Shown: one piece after another, positions 46,513 to 56,018 of the stretch
Layout: each line of letters begins with the position of its first letter
How positions within the stretch are numbered: the stretch's first letter is position 1
DNA from: Bacillus vallismortis
GTDB taxonomy: Bacteria > Bacillota > Bacilli > Bacillales > Bacillaceae
Length of the DNA: 64,000 nucleotides
Assembly: GCF_004116955.1 (NCBI RefSeq)
Contig: NZ_CP026362.1
Coordinates: 62,001-126,000, forward strand
Direction: 5' to 3'
Program-made: the position numbers and the translations under genes
The notes under the pieces: generated by a model
The model's input: the letters and a program-made list of their open reading frames with translations, nothing else
Told to the model about the DNA's origin: nothing
Databases searched by the model: none

Positions 46513-48927
46513 GTGTTGAGTGAACAAAAGGAAATCGCGATGCAGGTAGCTGGGATGACCTGTGCGGCATGCGCATCGAGAATTGAAAAAGGCCTCAAGC
46601 GGATGCCGGGTGTCACGGATGCCAACGTCAATTTGGCAACGGAAACATCAAATATCACCTTCGATCCCGCTGAAACAGGGCCTGCAGCGATTCAGGATAA
46701 AATAGAAAAACTGGGCTATCACGTCATAACAGAAAAAGCTGAATTCGGTATTGAAGGCATGACCTGTGCGGCCTGCGCCAATCGGATTGAAAAGCGGCTT
46801 AACAAAATAGAAGGCGTCACAAATGCTCCTGTAAACTTTGCTTTAGAAACGGTTACAGTCGAGTACAATTCAAAAGAAGCGTCTGTCGGCGATTTGAAAG
46901 AAGCCGTAGATAAGCTGGGATATAAGCTTAAGCCGAAGGGCGATGAGGAACGGGATTCCGCAGCCTCTAAAAAGAAAGAGGAACGGAAGCAAACGACGAG
47001 ACTGATCTTTTCAGCGATTCTGTCGTTTCCGCTTCTTTGGGCGATGGTGAGCCATTTTACGTTTACCTCGTTCATTTGGGTGCCGGATCTATTCCTCAAT
47101 CCGTGGATGCAGTTTGCGCTGGCGACACCAGTTCAGTTTCTGATCGGCTGGCCGTTTTATATGGGTGCGTATAAGGCGCTCAAAAATAAAAGCGCCAATA
47201 TGGATGTTTTAGTCGCGCTCGGGACAACGGCTGCTTACGCTTACAGCCTTTATATTACGATCCAAAGCATCGGCTCACATGGCCATACAGCCGGCCTTTA
47301 CTATGAAACAAGCGCGATATTGCTGACGCTGATTTTATTAGGGAAGCTGTTTGAAACAAAAGCAAAAGGCCGTTCTTCGGATGCCATTAAAAAGCTGATG
47401 AAGCTCCAAGCGAAAACAGCAACTGTCGTAAGAGACGGACAGGAGCGAATCATTCCGATAGATGAAGTGCTGGCAAACGACATTGTTTATGTCAAACCGG
47501 GCGAACGGATTCCTGTCGACGGAGAAGTAGTGGAAGGCCGGTCGGCTGTAGATGAATCGATGATTACAGGAGAAAGCCTTCCTGTTGATAAACATCCGGG
47601 TGACAGCGTGACAGGCGCAACCGTTAACTCAAACGGATTCCTGAAAATCAAAGCTGTCAACGTCGGAAAGGATACTGCCCTTTCTCATATCATCAAAATT
47701 GTCGAGGAAGCACAAGGGTCAAAAGCGCCGATCCAGCGTCTCGCTGATCAGATCTCCGGCATTTTTGTGCCCATTGTATTGGGGATTGCCGTACTCACTT
47801 TCCTGATTTGGTATCTTTGGGCGGCTCCCGGTGATTTTGGTGACGCGATCAGCAAGTTCATTGCGGTTCTCGTCATTGCCTGTCCTTGCGCTCTCGGCCT
47901 CGCCACTCCGACGAGCATTATGGCTGGATCTGGCCGCGCGGCTGAATTCGGGATTCTCTTTAAAGGCGGAGAGCATTTAGAAAAAACCCATCGTTTAGAT
48001 ACGATTGTTCTTGATAAAACCGGAACTGTCACAAACGGGAAGCCGCAGCTGACAGATGCCATTCCATTCGGCCGTTTTGCAGAAACAGACCTGCTTCGAT
48101 TTGCGGCGGCAGCCGAAACGGGCTCGGAGCATCCGCTCGGCGAAGCAATTGTTGCCGGCGTGAAAGAAAAAGGGCTTGAGATACCGAAGCTGACCAGCTT
48201 TGAAGCAAAAATCGGCGCAGGCATTTTAGCTGAAGCCGGAGGCAAGACCATTCTCGTTGGCACAAGAAAGTTAATGGAGAGCGAAAAAATCGAGCATGGA
48301 GCTTTCCTTTCCCAAATGGAAGAGCTAGAGGCAGAAGGGAAAACGGTTATGCTTGTCTCTATTGATGGTGAACCAGCGGGGCTTGTGGCTGTTGCCGATA
48401 CGATAAAAGACACGTCACGAGAGGCAGTGGCCCGTCTGAAAGCGTTGGGTCTGGATGTCATTATGATGACAGGAGATAATCGCAGAACCGCAGAAGCCAT
48501 CGCGAAGGAAGCGGGAATTACGAGTGTCATTGCGGAAGTTCTTCCTGAACAAAAGGCGGCGGAAATCGCCCGCCTGCAAAAAGAAGGCCACCAGACGGCC
48601 ATGGTAGGTGACGGAATTAACGATGCGCCGGCGCTTGCCACAGCTGACATCGGCATGGCGATTGGAACCGGCACGGATATCGCCATGGAAACAGCGGACA
48701 TTACGCTGATTCGCGGCGATCTGAACAGCATTGCCGACGCAATCCGCATGAGCAGATTGACAATGAAAAACATTAAACAAAACTTATTCTGGGCGCTTGG
48801 CTATAACAGCCTCGGCATCCCAATCGCAGCACTTGGATTTTTAGCACCATGGATCGCGGGAGCAGCAATGGCATTCAGCTCCGTTTCCGTAGTTCTGAAC
48901 GCTCTTCGTCTGCAGAAAGTAAAATGA
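46513..48927 (+). CDS. copA: Copper-exporting P1B-type ATPase CopA
   Basis: An 804-residue Cu(I) efflux ATPase. Two N-terminal metal-binding domains (GMTCAACAS near 15 and GMTCAACAN near 83) are followed by eight helices, the ion-path CPC in [11 protein letters not shown], the actuator TGES, the phosphorylated Asp in DKTGTVTNG and the hinge GDGINDAPA. The start is GTG 46513 ([11 protein letters not shown]), matching the strain 168 protein; TTG 46516 is equally spaced from AAAGGAG and cannot be excluded. It exports copper delivered by CopZ. Confidence 0.96.
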   Translation: MLSEQKEIAMQVAGMTCAACASRIEKGLKRMPGVTDANVNLATETSNITFDPAETGPAAIQDKIEKLGYHVITEKAEFGIEGMTCAACANRIEKRLNKIEGVTNAPVNFALETVTVEYNSKEASVGDLKEAVDKLGYKLKPKGDEERDSAASKKKEERKQTTRLIFSAILSFPLLWAMVSHFTFTSFIWVPDLFLNPWMQFALATPVQFLIGWPFYMGAYKALKNKSANMDVLVALGTTAAYAYSLYITIQSIGSHGHTAGLYYETSAILLTLILLGKLFETKAKGRSSDAIKKLMKLQAKTATVVRDGQERIIPIDEVLANDIVYVKPGERIPVDGEVVEGRSAVDESMITGESLPVDKHPGDSVTGATVNSNGFLKIKAVNVGKDTALSHIIKIVEEAQGSKAPIQRLADQISGIFVPIVLGIAVLTFLIWYLWAAPGDFGDAISKFIAVLVIACPCALGLATPTSIMAGSGRAAEFGILFKGGEHLEKTHRLDTIVLDKTGTVTNGKPQLTDAIPFGRFAETDLLRFAAAAETGSEHPLGEAIVAGVKEKGLEIPKLTSFEAKIGAGILAEAGGKTILVGTRKLMESEKIEHGAFLSQMEELEAEGKTVMLVSIDGEPAGLVAVADTIKDTSREAVARLKALGLDVIMMTGDNRRTAEAIAKEAGITSVIAEVLPEQKAAEIARLQKEGHQTAMVGDGINDAPALATADIGMAIGTGTDIAMETADITLIRGDLNSIADAIRMSRLTMKNIKQNLFWALGYNSLGIPIAALGFLAPWIAGAAMAFSSVSVVLNALRLQKVK

Positions 48928-48952
48928 AAAACCGGCGATATGCCGGTTTTTG
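48927..48952 (+). terminator. Terminator of copA
   Basis: AAAACCGGC pairs with GCCGGTTTT across GATAT, followed by T. Confidence 0.88.
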
Positions 48953-48959
48953 TTTTTCA

Positions 48960-49026
48960 TTGACACTTTTTTGGGAAACATCATATAATAGATACAACTA
49001 ATATATGAGCATATGAGCATATAAGA
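48960..49026 (+). promoter_or_regulatory. cadA promoter and repeated metal-sensor operator
   Basis: TTGACA (48960-48965), an 18-nt spacer and TATAAT (48984-48989). Downstream, ATATGAGC occurs twice in tandem (49003-49018), followed by ATATAAGA, making two overlapping ATATG-AG-CATAT palindromes over the early transcribed region. The form fits an ArsR-type sensor such as CzrA, the known regulator of cadA (inferred). Confidence 0.65.
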
Positions 49027-49083
49027 TCGATAAAAGCACTCATTGATACGCTTTGAAGAGGGAACCCTAATTCGGAAGGTAAG

Positions 49084-51192
49084 GTGAGACTAGTGAAACA
49101 GGAATACGTTCTGGACGGTTTAGATTGCAGCAATTGTGCCCAAAAAATCGAAAACGGAATTAAAGGCATAAAGGGCATAGACGGATGCGCGGTAAATTTT
49201 GCGGCTAGCACCTTGACTGTCTCAGCCGGTGGGAAAGAAGAGCAATGGGTCACCCATAAGGTGGAGAAAAAAGTAAAATCAATCGATCCGCATGTAACGG
49301 TTCGCCAAAAGCATAAAAAGAAATCGGCTGAAGACGGCTTTCGCAATCGCATGAACAATATGCTGATTAGAGTGGCGGCGGCTGTCATGTTAGGAGCAGC
49401 GGCCTATGCCGTTCAATCCGGAACCATCGAATTTTTCCTTTTCCTTGCTGCCTATTTGATTATCGGCGGTGATATCGTCATCCGGGCAATGAAAAACATC
49501 AGCCGCGGCCAGGTGTTTGATGAGCATTTTTTAATGGCCCTTGCCACAATCGGCGCTTTTCTGATCCAGCAATATCCTGAGGGTGTTGCCGTTATGCTGT
49601 TTTACCAAATCGGTGAGCTTTTTCAAGGAGCCGCGGTCAGCAGGTCCAGAAAATCAATCAGCGCGTTAATGGATATACGGCCTGATTACGCCAATGTCAA
49701 AACAGAGAACGGCATCGAACTGGTTTCTCCGGAAGACGTGAAGCTAGGAGACATCATTGTGGTCAATCCGGGCGAAAGCATACCCCTTGACGGTAAAGTT
49801 GTGCAAGGATCAGCGATGGTTGATACGTCTGCATTGACAGGTGAGTCCGTTCCGAGAAAAGCTGCGGAAGGACAAGATGTGATGTCAGGCTTTATCAATC
49901 AAAACGGCGTTCTGCATATTGAAGTCACAAAGGGCTATCAGGAGTCTGCGGTATCAAAAATATTAGATTTGGTTCAGAATGCGAGCAGCCATAAAGCCCG
50001 GACAGAAAACTTTATTACGAAGTTTGCCAAGTATTACACACCCGCTGTCGTGATCATCGCGGCATTGCTGGCCTTTGTCCCGCCGCTGGTGATTCCCGGC
50101 GCCCTACTTTCCGATTGGGTGTACCGCGCGCTGATTTTCTTAGTGATTTCTTGTCCATGCGCGCTTGTTGTCTCCATACCGCTCGGGTTCTTCGGCGGAG
50201 TCGGCGCAGCCTCAAAGGCCGGAGTGCTAGTGAAGGGAAGCAATTACTTAGAAGCCTTGAATCAAGTCAAATACGCGGTGTTTGATAAAACGGGAACATT
50301 AACAAAAGGCAGCTTTGAAGTGACAGAAATCAAACCTGCTGAAGGATTCACAAAGGACAAATTACTTGAAACGGCGGCATATGCTGAGCTTCATTCCCAG
50401 CATCCGATCGCTGAATCTGTGCGTAAAGCTTACGGAAAGACGCTTTCTTCTGACGCGATAGAGTCATACGAGGAAATATCCGGCCATGGCATTTTTGCAA
50501 AAGTAAACGGAACAGAAATCCTTGCCGGGAACCAGAAGCTCATGGAAAGAGAACAGGTGAAAGGCGTCCCGGATGAACATGCGGGAACAATCGTACACGT
50601 AGCTGTCGACCAACACTATGCCGGAGCAATCATCATAGCGGATGAAGCAAAAGAAGACGCAGCACAGGCGATTGCTGATTTGAAGTCGCTTGGAATCAAA
50701 CAGACGGTGATGCTGACAGGTGATTCAAAACAAACGGGAGATATGGTCGGAAAACAGCTGGGCATCGACGAGGTATATGCGGAGCTCTTGCCGCAGGATA
50801 AAGTCGCGCAGGTCGAAGCATTAGAAGCCAAGCTATCGCCAAATGAAAAACTCATTTTTGTCGGTGACGGCATCAATGATACGCCGGTGCTTGCGCGCGC
50901 GGATATTGGAGCGGCCATGGGCGGCCTTGGCTCAGACGCCGCTGTAGAAGCAGCAGACGTCGTGCTCATGACAGATCAGCCTTCAAAAATAGCCGAAGCG
51001 ATTCGGATTGCCAAACGGACACGGCGGATCGTATGGCAAAACATCAGCTTTGCTTTAGGCGTGAAAGCGATCTTTCTCATTCTCGGAGCATTCGGAATTG
51101 CAACCATGTGGGAAGCGGTTTTCTCAGATGTCGGCGTTACGCTGCTCGCTGTGGCAAACGCCATGCGCGTCATGCGTCTCAAAAACAGTTAA
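49084..51192 (+). CDS. cadA: Zn/Cd/Co-exporting P1B-type ATPase CadA (YvgW)
   Basis: A 702-residue metal ATPase. A single N-terminal metal-binding domain (GLDCSNC near residues 12-18), a cation-path CPC (SCPCALVVSIP), actuator TGES, phosphorylation site DKTGTLTKG and hinge GDGINDTPV are seen. The SCPCAL form and single DCxxC domain point to divalent ions, in contrast to CopA. The GTG at 49084 gives the strain 168 length; GTG 49093 behind AAGGTGAG is a plausible alternative. It has its own strong promoter and operator and is not in the cop operon. Confidence 0.95.
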   Translation: MRLVKQEYVLDGLDCSNCAQKIENGIKGIKGIDGCAVNFAASTLTVSAGGKEEQWVTHKVEKKVKSIDPHVTVRQKHKKKSAEDGFRNRMNNMLIRVAAAVMLGAAAYAVQSGTIEFFLFLAAYLIIGGDIVIRAMKNISRGQVFDEHFLMALATIGAFLIQQYPEGVAVMLFYQIGELFQGAAVSRSRKSISALMDIRPDYANVKTENGIELVSPEDVKLGDIIVVNPGESIPLDGKVVQGSAMVDTSALTGESVPRKAAEGQDVMSGFINQNGVLHIEVTKGYQESAVSKILDLVQNASSHKARTENFITKFAKYYTPAVVIIAALLAFVPPLVIPGALLSDWVYRALIFLVISCPCALVVSIPLGFFGGVGAASKAGVLVKGSNYLEALNQVKYAVFDKTGTLTKGSFEVTEIKPAEGFTKDKLLETAAYAELHSQHPIAESVRKAYGKTLSSDAIESYEEISGHGIFAKVNGTEILAGNQKLMEREQVKGVPDEHAGTIVHVAVDQHYAGAIIIADEAKEDAAQAIADLKSLGIKQTVMLTGDSKQTGDMVGKQLGIDEVYAELLPQDKVAQVEALEAKLSPNEKLIFVGDGINDTPVLARADIGAAMGGLGSDAAVEAADVVLMTDQPSKIAEAIRIAKRTRRIVWQNISFALGVKAIFLILGAFGIATMWEAVFSDVGVTLLAVANAMRVMRLKNS

Positions 51193-51251
51193 ATTGTCGG
51201 AGAGAATTCATTTTTTCGGGGTTTTCTTATCAGCGCTTGTCTTGTTAAAAT

Positions 51252-51287
51252 AAAGAAGTGGGTCAATTGCGATCCGCTTCTTTTTTA
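51252..51287 (+). terminator. Terminator of cadA
   Basis: AAAGAAGTGGGTC pairs with GATCCGCTTCTTT around AATTGC, followed by T. Confidence 0.85.
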
Positions 51288-51313
51288 TAATTTTAAAACG
51301 ATGAGGTGTCGGA

Positions 51314-51982
51314 GTGAAAAAGAAACAGCAGTCTTCTGCGAAATTCGCGGTCATCCTTACGGTTGTGGTTGTTGTCTTGCTAGCAGCCATTGTCATGATT
51401 AATAACAAAACGGAACAAGGCAATGAAGCGGTTTCCGGACAGCCGTCTATCAAAGGCCAGCCTGTGCTCGGCAAGGATGATGCACCGGTAACTGTAGTTG
51501 AATTCGGAGATTACAAATGTCCGTCCTGTAAAATGTTTAACAGTGACATCTTCCCAAAAATACAAAAAGACTTTATTGATAAGGGCGATGTGAAATTTTC
51601 ATTCGTGAACGTCATGTTTCATGGAAAAGGTTCAAGATTAGCGGCTCTCGCGTCAGAAGAAGTATGGAAAGAAGATCCTGACTCTTTCTGGGCATTCCAT
51701 GAAAAGCTGTTCGATAAACAGCCGGATACAGGACAGGAGTGGGTGACCCCGGGCGTTCTCGGTGATCTTGCCAAAAGCACCACAAAGGTCAATCCTGAGA
51801 CGCTCAAGGATAATCTTGATAAGGAAACATTCGCTTCTCAGGTGGAAAGAGATTCCGAACTTAATCAAAAAATGAACATAAAAGCAACCCCGACGATTTA
51901 CGTTAATGATAAAGTGATCAAAAAATTTGCGGATTATGATGAAATCAAAGAGACAATAGAAAAAGAGCTGAAAGGGAAGTAA
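51314..51982 (+). CDS. bdbD: Membrane-anchored thiol-disulfide oxidoreductase BdbD
   Basis: A 222-residue DsbA-like protein. An uncleaved N-terminal anchor (about residues 10-32, FAVILTVVVVVLLAAIVMI) is followed by a thioredoxin fold with active-site CPSC (DYKCPSCKMF, near residues 69-72) and a cis-proline loop in KATPTIYVN. It oxidises exported proteins, among them ComGC in competence, and is recycled by BdbC, encoded 4 nt downstream. Confidence 0.95.
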   Translation: MKKKQQSSAKFAVILTVVVVVLLAAIVMINNKTEQGNEAVSGQPSIKGQPVLGKDDAPVTVVEFGDYKCPSCKMFNSDIFPKIQKDFIDKGDVKFSFVNVMFHGKGSRLAALASEEVWKEDPDSFWAFHEKLFDKQPDTGQEWVTPGVLGDLAKSTTKVNPETLKDNLDKETFASQVERDSELNQKMNIKATPTIYVNDKVIKKFADYDEIKETIEKELKGK

Positions 51983-51986
51983 TCAT

Positions 51987-52403
51987 ATGAAAAATAGAAT
52001 CGTATGTTTATATGCTTCCTGGGTTGTCGCTCTTATTGCCATGCTCGGCAGCCTGTATTTCAGTGAAATCAAAAAGTTCATTCCATGTGAACTGTGCTGG
52101 TACCAGCGTATCCTGATGTATCCGCTTGTCCTGATTTTAGGCATCGCCACCTTTCAAGGGGACACTCGCGTAAAAAAATATGTGCTTCCGATGGCGATTA
52201 TCGGGGCGTTTATTTCCATCATGCATTACTTAGAGCAGAAAGTGCCGGGCTTTTCCGGCATTAAGCCGTGTGTAAGCGGTGTGCCGTGCTCAGGCCAATA
52301 CATTAACTGGTTTGGTTTTATGACCATTCCGTTTCTGGCCCTGATTGCTTTTATTCTGATTATTGTTTTTATGTGTCTGCTGAAAGGCGAAAAATCTGAA
52401 TAA
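51987..52403 (+). CDS. bdbC: Disulfide-bond quinone oxidoreductase BdbC
   Basis: A 138-residue DsbB-like membrane protein with four helices and two redox Cys pairs outside the membrane: CELCWYQ (near residues 36-39) and CVSGVPC (near 96-102). It re-oxidises BdbD and passes electrons to quinone. Translation is coupled to bdbD (gap of 4 nt with AAGGGAAG as ribosome-binding site inside the end of bdbD). Confidence 0.95.
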   Translation: MKNRIVCLYASWVVALIAMLGSLYFSEIKKFIPCELCWYQRILMYPLVLILGIATFQGDTRVKKYVLPMAIIGAFISIMHYLEQKVPGFSGIKPCVSGVPCSGQYINWFGFMTIPFLALIAFILIIVFMCLLKGEKSE

Positions 52404-52407
52404 CCAA

Positions 52408-52436
52408 TAAAGCGTCCGCGTATGCCGGGCGCTTTT
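52408..52436 (+). terminator. Terminator of bdbDC
   Basis: AAAGCG(T)CCGCG-like stem against CGGGCGCTTT with TATG loop, followed by T. It lies 6 nt after the stop. Confidence 0.75.
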
Positions 52437-52585
52437 TCTCTGTAAATGGCAGCTCTACAGCGTTTGGCGAATTCTCTCTATATTTATCTTTTTTTATTGT
52501 GAAAATGTTATTGATTTTACGCTTGAGCGATTATAAAATCTAGAGGTCGTCAGAAAATTTAACAAACATAAAGGGAGTCATCAGA

Positions 52586-53194
52586 ATGGCTTGGGAGCTG
52601 CTCAGTGTGATTGGCATCATTGCGTTTGCAGTCAGCGGCGCAATCGTTGCGATGGAAGAAGAATATGATATTTTAGGAGTTTATATATTAGGAATTGTCA
52701 CAGCCTTTGGAGGAGGAGCGATCCGTAATTTGCTAATCGGTGTTCCGGTGTCGGCATTATGGGAGCAGGGCGCATACTTTCAAATCGCCCTCCTGTCCAT
52801 TACGATTGTGTTTCTGTTTCCGAAGCTGCTGCTGAGGCATTGGAACAAGTGGGGCAATTTATCAGATGCAATCGGTCTCGCGGCTTTCGCCATCCAAGGC
52901 GCGCTGTATGCCGTCAAAATGGGCCACCCGCTTAGTGCCGTCATCGTGGCTGCGGTCCTGACGGGAAGCGGCGGCGGAATCATCCGCGATCTTCTTGCCG
53001 GACGCAAACCGCTTGTGCTGAAAGCAGAAATTTATGCGGTCTGGGCGGCTCTCGGCGGTTTAATCGTCGGCTTGGGCTGGCTTGGAAACTCGTTTGGCTT
53101 GTACGTTCTGTTTTTCGTGCTCGTCGTTTGCCGTGTTTGTTCCTACATGTTTAAGTGGAAGCTGCCAAACCGTTCTTTTCGTTTAGATAACTAA
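52586..53194 (+). CDS. yvgT: UPF0126/TRIC-type membrane protein YvgT
   Basis: A 202-residue protein with about seven helices made of two repeats of the UPF0126 domain. The repeats share G-G-G-x-I-R-(N/D)-L-L (FGGGAIRNLLIG near residue 45; GSGGGIIRDLLAG near 130). The family is structurally related to TRIC cation channels; a physiological role in B. subtilis is not known. AAAGGGAG precedes the ATG. Confidence 0.88.
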   Translation: MAWELLSVIGIIAFAVSGAIVAMEEEYDILGVYILGIVTAFGGGAIRNLLIGVPVSALWEQGAYFQIALLSITIVFLFPKLLLRHWNKWGNLSDAIGLAAFAIQGALYAVKMGHPLSAVIVAAVLTGSGGGIIRDLLAGRKPLVLKAEIYAVWAALGGLIVGLGWLGNSFGLYVLFFVLVVCRVCSYMFKWKLPNRSFRLDN

Positions 53195-53199
53195 CAGGA

Positions 53200-53230
53200 A
53201 AAACCGATTTCAATTGAAATCGGTTTTTTT
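53200..53230 (+). terminator. Terminator of yvgT
   Basis: AAACCGATTTCA pairs with TGAAATCGGTTT in a near-perfect palindrome (AATT centre), followed by seven T. Confidence 0.9.
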
Positions 53231-53381
53231 GCATATAAATAACCCAAACCTTGATTGAGATTGGGTACATGTGCTAAGATAAATTGTATTTGTTTGTTTT
53301 TGTCATAAATATAATTTATATCCAATTTTATTTTACAGTATTTCATCTGTGTTTGTCAACTATTTTCTGGAGGTGCCGTCC

Positions 53382-55706
53382 ATGAATCAGCAGGATAAAG
53401 AATGGAAGGAAGAGCAGTCAAGAATAGATGAGGTACTGCAGGAACTCGGCAAAAAAGAGCGGTTTCTCGAAACATCAGCAGGCGGGTTGAAGCATGATAT
53501 TATCGGATTAAGAAAAAGCTTTTGGGAGGATGTTACGGTCAATTTTGATGATACCCATGAAGCCGTTGAAACGATGGCTAGCATGAAGCAGCAGGCGGAG
53601 CTGCTGTCTGATCGGGAACGGAATCACCGGCGCATGGATCAGCAGCTCAAACGAATTCATCAATTAAAAGCATCACCTTATTTCGGGCGGATTGATTTTA
53701 TTGAAACCGGCGAAGAACAGGCGGAGCCAATTTATATCGGCTTAGCTTCTTGTATGGATGAGAAGGAAGAACACTTTTTGATATATGACTGGAGGGCGCC
53801 GATATCCAGTATGTACTACAATTATTCCCCAGGAAAAGCGGAGTATGAAGTGCCCGGTGAAACGATAGAAGGCGAAATGGTGCTGAAACGACAATTTATC
53901 ATTAAAAACGGCGCTCTCAAGGCGATGTTTAATACTGATATGACGATTGGTGATGAAATGCTGCAAGAGGTCTTAAGCCATCAATCTGATACCCAAATGA
54001 AAAACATCGTGTCTACGATTCAGAAAGAACAAAATCAGATTATCCGTAATGAAAAAAGCAAATTCCTGATCGTGCAGGGAGCGGCCGGCAGCGGGAAAAC
54101 CTCGGCAGCGCTTCAGCGTGTCGCTTATTTGTTATACAGGCACCGCGGTGTCATTGATGCCGGACAAATCGTTTTATTTTCTCCCAATTTTTTATTTAAC
54201 AGCTACGTCTCTTCTGTTTTGCCCGAGTTAGGGGAAGAGAATATGGAGCAGGCGACGTTTCAGGAATATATCGAGCGCCGGCTTGGCCGCACGTTCCGAT
54301 GTGAAAGCCCCTTTGATCAGCTCGAATATTGCCTGGCCAAATCAAAGGAAGGGGGTTTTCTATCAAGGCTTTCGGGAATCACATGGAAGGCGGGCTTATC
54401 TTTTCAGCAATTCATTGATGAATATGTCAGCTGGCTGTCCACCGAAGGGATGATCTTTAAAAATATCGTCTTCCGCGGACAAAAACTGATCACTAAGGAA
54501 CACATTCAGTCCTATTTTTACTCACTGGATCAACGACAATCCATTCCGAACCGGATAGAGCAAACGGCAAAGTGGCTGCTGAGTGAGCTTCATACATTTG
54601 AGAAAAAGGAACGGCGCAAAGATTGGGTCATTCAGGAAGCTGAGCTGCTCGACAAAGAGGATTATCTGGACGTGTACAAAAAACTGCAGGAAAGGAAACG
54701 GTTCAGTGAGAGCACGTTTAACGATTATCAAAGAGAGCAGCAGCTGCTTGCCGCCATCATTGTGAAAAAGGCGTTTAACCCGCTCAAACAGGCAATCAGG
54801 CTCCTCGCATTTCTTGATGTGAAACAGCTGTATCTGCAATTGTTTTCCGGCTGGGGAGGGACATCTCAGCATGAGAAGACGGCGCCAATAGGGGAGCAGA
54901 CCCGAGCGGCATTTGCGGAAAATCAATTGCTCTATGAGGACGCGGCGCCGTTTCTTTATTTGCAGGATTTGATCGAAGGCAGAAAGAAAAATATGAAAAT
55001 CAAACACCTTTTTATCGACGAAGCCCAGGACTATTCACCGTTTCAGCTGGCGTATATGAGAAGCATTTTTCCGGCCGCCAGCATGACAGTGCTCGGCGAT
55101 ATCAATCAGTCCATCTACGCCCATACTATACATGGCCCAAAGCGTATGGATGCGAGCTTTGAAGATGAGCCGGCTGAATATGTTCGTTTAAAGAGAACGT
55201 ACAGATCGACAAGGCAGATTGTCGAGTTAACAAAAGCGATTCTTGAGGATGGAGAGGACATTGAGCCTTTTAACAGAAACGGGGAAATGCCTCTCATTTT
55301 TAAAAGCGAAGGGCGTGAAGACCTTTGTCAAAAGCTTACGAAAGAAATGGAGAGGCTTAAGAAGCAAGGGCACGAAACAATAGCCATTATTTGCAAGACT
55401 GCGAGGCAATGTATACAGGCGCACGCAAATATAAGCGAATATATAGATGCCAGGCTGATTCATAAAGAAAATCAAACATTTCAAAAGGGAGTTTGTGTTA
55501 TTCCAGTGTATTTAGCGAAGGGTATTGAGTTTGACGCAGTCCTTGTCTATGATGCTTCAGAAGAACATTATCATACCGAGCACGACCGCAGGCTCTTATA
55601 CACTGCCTGCACACGGGCGATGCATTCGCTGACGGTGTTTTATACAGGTAAGGCAAGTCCGTTTGTAACGGCTATGCCGCCTCATTTATACCAGGATGCT
55701 GAATGA
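53382..55706 (+). CDS. helD: RNA polymerase-recycling helicase-like protein HelD (YvgS)
   Basis: A 774-residue superfamily 1 helicase-like protein. A coiled N-terminal arm (1 to about 95) that enters the RNA polymerase channel is followed by Walker [14 protein letters not shown] (near 225-237), motif [15 protein letters not shown] (near 545), GDINQSIYA, and the C-terminal RecA-like motifs [12 protein letters not shown] and YTACTRAMH. HelD frees stalled RNA polymerase and aids its recycling. ATG 53382 has GGAGGTG 8 nt upstream; the TTG/GTG frame before it is not preceded by a site. The size equals B. subtilis HelD. Confidence 0.95.
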   Translation: MNQQDKEWKEEQSRIDEVLQELGKKERFLETSAGGLKHDIIGLRKSFWEDVTVNFDDTHEAVETMASMKQQAELLSDRERNHRRMDQQLKRIHQLKASPYFGRIDFIETGEEQAEPIYIGLASCMDEKEEHFLIYDWRAPISSMYYNYSPGKAEYEVPGETIEGEMVLKRQFIIKNGALKAMFNTDMTIGDEMLQEVLSHQSDTQMKNIVSTIQKEQNQIIRNEKSKFLIVQGAAGSGKTSAALQRVAYLLYRHRGVIDAGQIVLFSPNFLFNSYVSSVLPELGEENMEQATFQEYIERRLGRTFRCESPFDQLEYCLAKSKEGGFLSRLSGITWKAGLSFQQFIDEYVSWLSTEGMIFKNIVFRGQKLITKEHIQSYFYSLDQRQSIPNRIEQTAKWLLSELHTFEKKERRKDWVIQEAELLDKEDYLDVYKKLQERKRFSESTFNDYQREQQLLAAIIVKKAFNPLKQAIRLLAFLDVKQLYLQLFSGWGGTSQHEKTAPIGEQTRAAFAENQLLYEDAAPFLYLQDLIEGRKKNMKIKHLFIDEAQDYSPFQLAYMRSIFPAASMTVLGDINQSIYAHTIHGPKRMDASFEDEPAEYVRLKRTYRSTRQIVELTKAILEDGEDIEPFNRNGEMPLIFKSEGREDLCQKLTKEMERLKKQGHETIAIICKTARQCIQAHANISEYIDARLIHKENQTFQKGVCVIPVYLAKGIEFDAVLVYDASEEHYHTEHDRRLLYTACTRAMHSLTVFYTGKASPFVTAMPPHLYQDAE

Positions 55707-55731
55707 AGAGAAGGGGAGCCTTCTCTTTTTT
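55706..55731 (+). terminator. Terminator of helD
   Basis: AAGAGAAGG pairs with CCTTCTCTT around GGAG, followed by T. Confidence 0.85.
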
Positions 55732-56018
55732 AGCATGCCGATACCCCCGCGCATTGGTGATCACGTGAAAAAACTCTTCGGGTAAAAACCAGAGCATCCG
55801 GCCGAATGCCGCTCTCACCCATCGCCTGCCCCGTTGCTCGTCCTTCCTAAAACTATGTTTAGGGTTTTCTCTGCAATTTGAATGAAACAAAGCGGTTTTA
55901 TCATTAGGAATCTTAATCGTTATCATCATGTAAATATATTTTACTTAAGCCTAGTATTCCGGTAAAGTTCAATTAGATGCAATTTTCGATCAGTTTATAA
56001 CTTTGTGAGGTGGATACG
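55732..56018 (+). other. Intergenic region helD-cysJ
   Basis: After the helD terminator this stretch holds no gene that I can support. The bases near 55920-56000 are AT-rich, as expected for the cysJI promoter, which in B. subtilis is activated by the LysR-type regulator CysL. I see neither an S-box riboswitch nor a clean -35/-10 pair. A minus-strand frame of 85 codons overlaps the end of helD and was not accepted. Confidence 0.5.

Noticed and set aside
47748-48773. 341-codon open frame on the minus strand inside copA
   Set aside because: Exact antisense of a well conserved ATPase gene; composition is rich in Ser, Ala and Pro as expected from a shadow frame; no ribosome-binding site.
55672-55929. 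85-codon minus-strand frame after helD
   Set aside because: Overlaps the helD 3' end and its terminator, shows no domain or membrane pattern that I recognise, and has no clear Shine-Dalgarno. Conservation would be needed to accept it.
55732-56018. S-box or other riboswitch before cysJI
   Set aside because: No conserved S-box core or terminator/antiterminator pair is present; control by CysL is the known mechanism.
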